A stretch of 11,278 nt of DNA from an uncultured Desulfobacterales bacterium. GTDB lineage: Bacteria > Desulfobacterota > Desulfobacteria > Desulfobacterales > G020354645. Under the pieces are notes generated by a model. The model saw only the letters and a list, made by a program, of their open reading frames with translations, had not been told where the DNA came from and ran no database searches. This document shows, piece after piece, positions 6,768 through 11,278 of this stretch (position 1 is the first letter of the stretch; the number at the start of each line of letters is the position of its first letter). A program made the position numbers and the translations under genes. The stretch is taken from NCBI GenBank assembly GCA_947259865.1, contig CAMYNZ010000185.1:1-11278 (forward strand), given 5' to 3'.

Positions 6768-7740
6768 TGCAGAAAAATTCAGGATTGGAGCGCTGGCGCC
6801 TTTAGCTATTGGGCTAATAGGGCTGTGCATATTTCCTTTTTTCGCAAGGCCGTATCTGGTTGAAGTTGCGATGATGTATTTCATTTACATCATCCTTGCC
6901 CAAAGTTACCGCCTGATCGTTACGGTGCATGATTGGCAGCTTTACCATATTGTGTTGTACGGTGTCGGTGCGTACACCAGCGGCATGATTGCCAAAAATC
7001 TGGGTGTCCCGGTTTTTCTGGCCATCCCCTTGGGCGGGGCAATGGCAGGTCTGGTGGGCATGGCGATTACCTTACCTTTGCTGAGAACCAAGGGCTGGGG
7101 CTTTTATATCGCCACCTATGGGCTGGCGGAATTAATCCGGTTGAGCTGGCTCAAGTTTCGCAATCCCTTTGGCGGTTCTACGGGGATTATCGCGATCCCC
7201 TGGCCTCCGGTAATCGCAGGGATAGATTTCAGTGCGGGTATTCCCTACTATTTTTTCAGCCTGGGGGTCATGATCGTCGCACTATATTTGATGTATCGCA
7301 TAGATAAATCGCATATAGGAGATTCGTTCAAGGCGATCTACATGGACCCGGAACTGGCGGCGTCCACCGGGATAAACATCCCCCGACATCGGCTGATGGC
7401 CTGTGCCATCGGTGGCTTTTTTGCCGGCATTGCCGGTGGCCTGCTTGTCCATCGTCTGGGTGCCGTGGACCCCAAATTGTTCAACATCGTCACCATGCTT
7501 TACCTACTCATCTGGGTGGTGGTAGGTGGCACCAGAACCTTCTGGGGTCCTATCATCGGGGTTTCTGTAATGCATACCCTTTTCGAACTCTCACGCCCGC
7601 TGATAGAGGTAAGGCCATTGTTCTTCGGCCTTTCCATGACTCTGGTCCTAATCTTTATGCCCGGGGGGATTGAAGGCGTGATCTCGAAGGCTGTCGCTCG
7701 ATGGCAACGGCGGCAAAACATGGTGACCGCGGAAACGTAA
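6754..7740 (+). CDS. livM: LIV-family ABC transporter permease, LivM type
   Basis: This 328-residue inner-membrane protein is the second permease of the importer. It begins at a GTG (6754) inside the end of livH, with AAGGA 10 bases upstream; a TTG at 6760 is a weaker alternative. It has many membrane segments. The segment YHIVLYGVGAYTSGM takes the place of the usual LivM GHAAFFGIGAYT, and the usual NLG sequence before it is replaced by VHDWQLY. The coupling loop KAIYMDPELAASTGINI and the end segment LIWVVVGGTRTFWGPIIG are typical. The last 16 residues are basic and cytoplasmic. It is followed by a strong terminator, so the plus-strand transporter group ends here without its ATPases, which are on the opposite strand. 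Confidence 0.94.
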   Translation: MSLLNAEKFRIGALAPLAIGLIGLCIFPFFARPYLVEVAMMYFIYIILAQSYRLIVTVHDWQLYHIVLYGVGAYTSGMIAKNLGVPVFLAIPLGGAMAGLVGMAITLPLLRTKGWGFYIATYGLAELIRLSWLKFRNPFGGSTGIIAIPWPPVIAGIDFSAGIPYYFFSLGVMIVALYLMYRIDKSHIGDSFKAIYMDPELAASTGINIPRHRLMACAIGGFFAGIAGGLLVHRLGAVDPKLFNIVTMLYLLIWVVVGGTRTFWGPIIGVSVMHTLFELSRPLIEVRPLFFGLSMTLVLIFMPGGIEGVISKAVARWQRRQNMVTAET

Positions 7741-7809
7741 TGCGGGTGCTCCACTCAGGCTGATTGCCGGGGGGCGAATCCCGCCGGTTGCCGCTAATTG
7801 TGGAAATGT

Positions 7810-7850
7810 AAAAGACCCGGTTGGTCCGCAAAAACCAGCCGGGTCTTTTT
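7810..7850. terminator. Bidirectional rho-independent terminator between livM and livF
   Basis: AAAAGACCCGG plus TTGGT (7810-7825) pairs with ACCAG plus CCGGGTCTTTT (7834-7849), a 16-base-pair stem with one G-T pair and an 8-base loop. A run of T follows on the plus strand, and the matching A-run gives a T-run on the minus strand. It therefore serves both converging units, livK-H-M and livG-F. Confidence 0.92.
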
Positions 7851-7871
7851 GTGCTTTAGGCGGACAGCATC

Positions 7872-8582
7872 TCAGCCGCCCAGATAGGCTTTTTTCACGT
7901 CATCGTTTTCACGCAGCTCTCCAGCCGGACCGGATAAAACGATATCGCCTGTTTCAATCACATAGGCGTGCTGGGCCAGCGCCAGGGCCAACCGGGCGTT
8001 TTGCTCGACCAGGATAACTGTTCTGCCCTCGTTATGAATGTCTCTGATGATTTTTCCAATCTGCCCGCACATGATGGGTGAAAGTCCCAGCGATGGTTCA
8101 TCCAAAAGAAGCAGCTGGGGTGCAGACATGAGCGCGCGTCCCATAGCCAGCATTTGCTGCTCGCCGCCACTCAAGGTGCCGGCGGCCTGCTTGGTTCTTT
8201 CTTTGAGGCGCGGGAAATGCCTGAAGACGACATTCTCCAGGTCTTTTTGCATATCGTCATTGTCTTTGCGTAAAAAGGCGCCCATCAGCAGATTTTCGAT
8301 TACTGTCATTTGAGGAAAAACCCGTCTTCCCTCGGGCACCATCGCAATACCCAGGGCATTTATCTTATGCGACGGCAGCCGATCTATTTTTTGTCCCTTG
8401 AAATGAATTTCACCCGTCGAGGGGTGTTTTAAACCGCTGATGGCGCGCAGGGTGGTCGTTTTGCCGGCGCCGTTCGAACCGATAAGGGCGGCGATTTCAC
8501 CATCCTCAACGGTTAGTGAGATGTTTCTGACGGCGGGTACCTTGTGGTAGAAAACCGTGATATCTTTTACCTCAAGTAGCAA
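7872..8582 (-). CDS. livF: LIV-family ABC transporter ATPase, LivF type
   Basis: This cytoplasmic ATPase subunit powers the importer together with LivG. With the TTG start at 8582 it has 236 residues, the usual LivF length, and begins MLLEVKDITVFY. GGAG lies 8 bases upstream of this TTG. An ATG at 8633 is in frame, but it would overlap livG by 62 bases and add 17 residues foreign to the family; a GTG at 8591 is another option. Landmarks are Walker A GSNGAGKT (35-42), signature LSGGEQQ (136-142), Walker B LLLLDEP (156-162) and LVEQNA, where Gln replaces the usual H-loop His, as is normal for LivF. It overlaps the end of livG by 11 bases, so the two are translationally coupled. The only visible promoter is before livG. 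Confidence 0.95.
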   Translation of the reverse strand: MLLEVKDITVFYHKVPAVRNISLTVEDGEIAALIGSNGAGKTTTLRAISGLKHPSTGEIHFKGQKIDRLPSHKINALGIAMVPEGRRVFPQMTVIENLLMGAFLRKDNDDMQKDLENVVFRHFPRLKERTKQAAGTLSGGEQQMLAMGRALMSAPQLLLLDEPSLGLSPIMCGQIGKIIRDIHNEGRTVILVEQNARLALALAQHAYVIETGDIVLSGPAGELRENDDVKKAYLGG

Positions 8583-9363
8583 CTTCTTCACTCCATAAAG
8601 CGGTGATATCTTCAGCCCCCAGATATGCGTCAATTACACTTTGATCGTTCTGTACTTCAGCGGGGGATCCTTCGACCAGCAGTGTTCCAAAATCAAGTAC
8701 GCTGATATATTCACAAAGCTCCATGACGGATTTCATATCATGCTCTACAATCAGGATGGTGATTCCCTGCTGGTGCACTTTTCTGATTAGATCGATCATA
8801 TGCGATTTTTCTGTGGGGGTCATGCCGGTCAGGGGTTCATCCAGTAGCAGCATCTTGGGTTCACAGGCCAGTGCAATGGCGACACCCAGCGATCTCTGGT
8901 GACCGTGGGGTAGGTTTTCCGCCAGTTCATTTTTAAGGTGTGCCAGCCCCATGAACTCCACTATTTCCGAGGCCTTTTCAACATTCTCTTCTTCTAATTT
9001 TTTAGCCGTGCCGGCAAACACACGATAGATTTTTTCCCTGTTATGAAGATGGCGGGCGACGGTCACATTTTTGAGGACGGTAAAATCTTGATAGAGGGCT
9101 GTGCGCTGAAAAGTCCGGACCAGACCCATTTCAGCTATCTTGCTTGTCGCAAGACCGTCGATACGCTTGCCCTTCATGTAGAATATCTGTCCTGAGTCGG
9201 GTCGGTATACCCCGCTGACGACATTGAAGAGGGTGGTCTTCCCGGCACCATTGGGGCCAATGATACCTCTTATTTCACCTTCCTGGATGGTGAGATTGAT
9301 GTCATTAAGCGCGGCAAGTCCACCGAAGTATTTGCTCACTCCCTTAACTTCAAGTATTGACAC
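8572..9363 (-). CDS. livG: LIV-family ABC transporter ATPase, LivG type
   Basis: This 263-residue cytoplasmic ATPase is LivF's partner. It begins at a GTG (9363), with GGGGGAG ending 9 bases upstream. Landmarks are Walker A GPNGAGKT (36-43), Q-loop region VRTFQ (82-86), Walker B MLLLDEP (171-177) with the LivG-typical GMTP following, and LIVEHDM with the H-loop His at 208. The ABC signature is unusual: LPHGHQRSLGVA at 151-162, where most LivG proteins read LSYGQQR. The essential Gly (154) and Gln (156) remain. It heads a two-gene unit with livF, convergent to the permease genes it must serve. Confidence 0.95.
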   Translation of the reverse strand: MSILEVKGVSKYFGGLAALNDINLTIQEGEIRGIIGPNGAGKTTLFNVVSGVYRPDSGQIFYMKGKRIDGLATSKIAEMGLVRTFQRTALYQDFTVLKNVTVARHLHNREKIYRVFAGTAKKLEEENVEKASEIVEFMGLAHLKNELAENLPHGHQRSLGVAIALACEPKMLLLDEPLTGMTPTEKSHMIDLIRKVHQQGITILIVEHDMKSVMELCEYISVLDFGTLLVEGSPAEVQNDQSVIDAYLGAEDITALWSEEVAT

Positions 9364-9447
9364 AAGCGTCGTCTCCCCCTTTTGTCGGTATGAGGAAATT
9401 AGAAATAGTGATAATTGTTGCTAAGAAGTCGCTTTTTATGGATGGGT

Positions 9448-9475
9448 TTTATAGTGGAACGCTATCGTGTGTCAA
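9448..9475 (-). promoter_or_regulatory. Strong sigma70-type promoter for livG-livF
   Basis: On the minus strand a perfect TTGACA (9475-9470) is followed after 16 bases by TATAAA (9453-9448). Transcription would start about 78 bases before the GTG of livG. This is the best promoter match in the window and supports an independent ATPase transcript. Confidence 0.65.
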
Positions 9476-9511
9476 TGGAAAAATGATCCCACTGTAAGCA
9501 CTGACAGCAAC

Positions 9512-9540
9512 TTGACTAGGTCGAATTCCTTTGATATTAG
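9512..9540 (+). promoter_or_regulatory. Promoter candidate for the kinase gene
   Basis: TTGACT (9512-9517, 5 of 6) is followed after 17 bases by TATTAG (9535-9540, 4 of 6), about 100 bases before the ATG at 9645. It lies back to back with the livG promoter, 37 bases between the -35 boxes, so one regulator could control both. Confidence 0.4.
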
Positions 9541-9644
9541 CTTCTGAATTGTTATCAAAAAACGGATGCTTTCATTCATTATTAAAAGGTCATCGGAATT
9601 AACTTGAACATATCAGAAGGTATCTCAAAAATGAAGGAGAGATT

Positions 9645-10526
9645 ATGAATGAAAATGCCCGCGACAAAGCCGCGAATTTGGATTTTTGGTCCTCGCTGGT
9701 TGAGCCGGAGCCTCTGGGCGGCGGTATTACCAATACCAATTTTATCGTCAGCGACCGTGGTGAGCGCTTCGTGGTCCGCATCGGCGACGATATTCCGATC
9801 CATGGCGTGATGCGCTTTAACGAGATTGCGGCAGCGCGTGCCGCCCATGCCGCCGGCATCTCACCCGAGATCGTCTATCAGGCAGACGGGGTTTTCGTCA
9901 TGCGATTCCTCAAGGGAAGAACGCTTGCTGAAGCAGACGTAAGAGAACAGCAGAATCTGGAACGCATCCTGTCCCTGGTCCAAACCTGTCACACGCAAAT
10001 ACCAAAACACTTTCAAGGCCCGGCGCTGGTTTTCTGGCCTTTTCACGTTTGCCGAAACTATATTTTAACTGCCAGAGAGGGCAACAGCCGGATGGTGGAC
10101 ACCCTGCCACGCTTTCTTGACATTAACGCGGAACTCGAAGAAACGGTCGGTGAAATAAAATTGGTATTCGGACATAATGATCTGCTGGCTGCTAATTTTA
10201 TCGACGACGGCAAGCGCCTCTGGCTGCTCGACTGGGACTACGCGGGCTACAACGCCGCTCTCTTCGATCTGGCCAATCTGTCCTCAAACAATGAGCTCAC
10301 CCCGAAACAGGAAGACTGGGTTTTAGAGACGTACTTCCATCAGCCGGTAACCGACGTGTTACGCCGCCGGCTGGCGGCGATGAAGTGTGCTTCTTTATTG
10401 CGCGAAACATTATGGAGCATCGTCTCGGAGATCCACTCAGCCCTCGACTTCGATTACGTGGACTACACCCAGAAAAACCTCACGCGCTTTGACAACGCCT
10501 ATGAAGCCTTTCAACAAATGCGTTAA
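9645..10526 (+). CDS. Choline/ethanolamine kinase-family phosphotransferase
   Basis: This 293-residue cytosolic protein belongs to the choline kinase / aminoglycoside phosphotransferase fold, which transfers phosphate from ATP to a small alcohol. Visible landmarks are GGGITNTNF (nucleotide-binding turn), FVVRIG with the likely ATP-binding region, the catalytic HxDxxxxN loop GHNDLLAANFI (H177, D179, N184) and LWLLDWDYAGYN with metal-binding D196 and a choline-kinase-style DWEYAG-like sequence. The D196-W-D-Y-A-G sequence favours choline or ethanolamine kinase over aminoglycoside enzymes. Length is normal. AAGGAGA gives a strong ribosome site 4-5 bases from the ATG. It diverges from livG and has its own promoter candidate. 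The true substrate is unknown; thiamine, choline and other alcohols are possible in this family. Confidence 0.9.
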   Translation: MNENARDKAANLDFWSSLVEPEPLGGGITNTNFIVSDRGERFVVRIGDDIPIHGVMRFNEIAAARAAHAAGISPEIVYQADGVFVMRFLKGRTLAEADVREQQNLERILSLVQTCHTQIPKHFQGPALVFWPFHVCRNYILTAREGNSRMVDTLPRFLDINAELEETVGEIKLVFGHNDLLAANFIDDGKRLWLLDWDYAGYNAALFDLANLSSNNELTPKQEDWVLETYFHQPVTDVLRRRLAAMKCASLLRETLWSIVSEIHSALDFDYVDYTQKNLTRFDNAYEAFQQMR

Positions 10527-10559
10527 ATAATAACCCTTGATTAGTTTCAACAGGTTTAA

Positions 10560-10596
10560 AACTAGGGGACGGGCATACGTTTATGCGTTTCTAGTT
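10560..10596. repeat. Nested palindrome (REP-like hairpin)
   Basis: AACTAG (10560-10565) pairs with CTAGTT (10591-10596). Inside, GCATA (10573-10577) pairs with TATGC (10582-10586) around loop CGTT. The two stems are separated by an asymmetric internal loop of 7 and 4 bases. There is no T-tract, so it is not a standard terminator for the kinase gene 34 bases upstream. Confidence 0.5.
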
Positions 10597-10870
10597 GATT
10601 GCATTAACTATGCTTGGCATGGAACGTATGAAATTGAGAAAATCAAGTGGCGGACATGAAACATCGCGTTTCAAGATTCCCCAATAGATACCTTGTTCTT
10701 ACGACATTCCAAAAACGCATGGAAGCATGACCGCCCACGATATTCCCACGCACCATAGAGCTTTTTCGTTAAGCTGCGTATTTGACCCCCAAATGGCCGT
10801 TTTAAGACCTTATATTAATCGTCTTTATAAAAAATATCGTTTAATATCAAAATATTATCGCGGTCCGACC

Positions 10871-10901
10871 CCGTTACTGCCCACCGTTACTCCGTTACTG
10901 C
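10871..10901. repeat. Three direct copies of CCGTTACT
   Basis: CCGTTACTGC occurs at 10871-10880 and 10892-10901, with a shorter CCGTTACT at 10884-10891. The start-to-start distances are 13 and 8 bases. A GGTCCGACC dyad lies directly to the left. The cluster sits 20 bases downstream of the STAS-like gene's stop, read on the minus strand. Confidence 0.6.
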
Positions 10902-10921
10902 AAGACCCCTATATTTTCTAA

Positions 10922-11278
10922 TTACTCTTTTACCCAATCTTCGGCAGCTTGAAAATCAGAAAAAACTCTAATCTCTAACGGAAGGTCTTCTGCAATTTGC
11001 CTAAAAGATTCTGCCATATCTGACTGGAATCCGGATTCGACAACAATTGCAGTTTTGATTATGCGGGCCTTTTTGGGGTAATTTTCTCTAACGATGTCTC
11101 TCAACTTATGCAAATCTTCGTAGGAAAACTGTTCTGGGCCTTCACTGAATACCCAGATGCGATTTTTATCTGGAATCTCAGGTACATAAAACAACCTAGC
11201 AACGCCCCGCTGTACCTCCCAGTAATCGGTACCTTCTTTGGGTTCTAATAAAACATAATCCTTTTTTATGGTTATTTT
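10922..11278 (-). CDS. Small STAS/SpoIIAA-like protein (partial, start just off the right edge)
   Basis: The frame is open from the stop at 10924-10922 to the window edge, 118 codons, and the first visible residues (KITIKKDYVLLEP) look like a true N terminus, so probably only the initiator codon is missing. A TTG at 11194 would give only 90 residues and would cut off the first beta strand, so it is not the likely start. The alternation of strand and helix patterns, with KTAIVVESGFQSDMAESFRQ and the end LEIRVFSDFQAAEDWV, resembles small STAS-like or SpoIIAA-like proteins common in Deltaproteobacteria. Family members end with a similar VF.D...A..WL motif. Function is unknown; no kinase or phosphatase partner is visible. 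Confidence 0.75.
   Translation of the reverse strand, partial: KITIKKDYVLLEPKEGTDYWEVQRGVARLFYVPEIPDKNRIWVFSEGPEQFSYEDLHKLRDIVRENYPKKARIIKTAIVVESGFQSDMAESFRQIAEDLPLEIRVFSDFQAAEDWVKE

Larger units (their letters stand above)
10527..10921. other. Gene-free, repeat-bearing intergenic region, possibly a decayed or non-autonomous mobile element
   Basis: About 395 AT-leaning bases without a credible gene. It contains a compound palindrome at 10560-10596 next to GGGGACGGGC, a hairpin TGAAAC-ATCGC-GTTTCA at 10657-10673, a GGTC-C-GACC dyad at 10862-10870, and three CCGTTACT copies at 10871-10901. Motifs like GGGGACGGGCAT and GGTCCGACCCC remind me of sequences flanking REP-associated (Y1/RAYT) transposases in related bacteria, but no transposase remnant was recognised in any frame. 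An open frame at 10727-10921 has no ribosome site and low-quality sequence, so it was not called. Confidence 0.4.

Noticed and set aside
8583..8633. ATG at 8633 as the livF start
   Set aside because: It would overlap livG by 62 bases and add 17 residues unlike the family; the TTG at 8582 has GGAG 8 bases upstream and gives the usual LivF N terminus.
10727..10921. Plus-strand open frame of 64 codons
   Set aside because: No ribosome site, no recognisable domain, and its end is the CCGTTACT repeat cluster; likely noncoding.
11192..11194. TTG at 11194 as the start of the STAS-like gene
   Set aside because: The upstream codons to the window edge continue the family sequence, including the first beta strand.
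1..11278. tRNA, rRNA, CRISPR array or intact transposase genes
   Set aside because: None was recognised on either strand by reading; no regularly spaced repeats of CRISPR size are present.

Overview
The window reads as a chromosomal stretch of an anaerobic Gram-negative bacterium. The best guess is Desulfobacterota (sulfate reducers and relatives). The grounds are a ferredoxin-linked 2-oxoacid oxidoreductase subunit, a BKACE-type (DUF849) gene, a LIV-type ABC transporter with a Tat-exported binding protein, moderate base composition, and good Shine-Dalgarno sites with some TTG and GTG starts. This assignment is inference; no rRNA or marker gene is present.

Layout. At 1-1013 (minus) lies most of a KorA/VorB-like oxidoreductase alpha subunit, running off the left edge. 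A divergent intergenic region (1014-1322) separates it from a plus-strand pair: a DUF1850 membrane-anchored protein (1323-1904) and a class III PLP aminotransferase (1919-3250), 14 bases apart. Convergent to these is a damaged BKACE gene (3329-4026, minus). Its ribosome site and first eight codons survive, but about 40 codons appear to be missing and the frame is broken. Next come a promoter-like site and a plus-strand group livK-livH-livM (4322-7740): a 492-residue Tat-type solute-binding protein and two LIV permeases. A bidirectional terminator hairpin (7810-7850) separates this from the matching ATPases livF and livG, encoded on the opposite strand (7872-9363) with their own strong promoter at 9448-9475. 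A plus-strand choline/aminoglycoside kinase-family gene (9645-10526) is divergent from livG. A repeat-bearing, gene-free stretch follows (10527-10921), then a nearly complete small STAS/SpoIIAA-like protein gene (10922-11278, minus) at the right edge.

How the genes may work together (inference). The ABC transporter would import an amino-acid-like or betaine-like solute. The aminotransferase could remove an amino group from an amino acid. An intact BKACE would condense a beta-keto acid with acetyl-CoA to give acetoacetate and an acyl-CoA. The kinase could phosphorylate a choline-like alcohol, and Kor could oxidise or form 2-oxoacids with ferredoxin. The broken BKACE suggests that a catabolic branch here is being lost. 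The most distinctive points are the LIV transporter split into two converging transcription units, the BKACE lesion, a tryptophan-rich binding protein beside a choline-kinase-like gene, and an orphan DUF1850 gene paired with an aminotransferase. I did not find an obviously new defence or mobile system.
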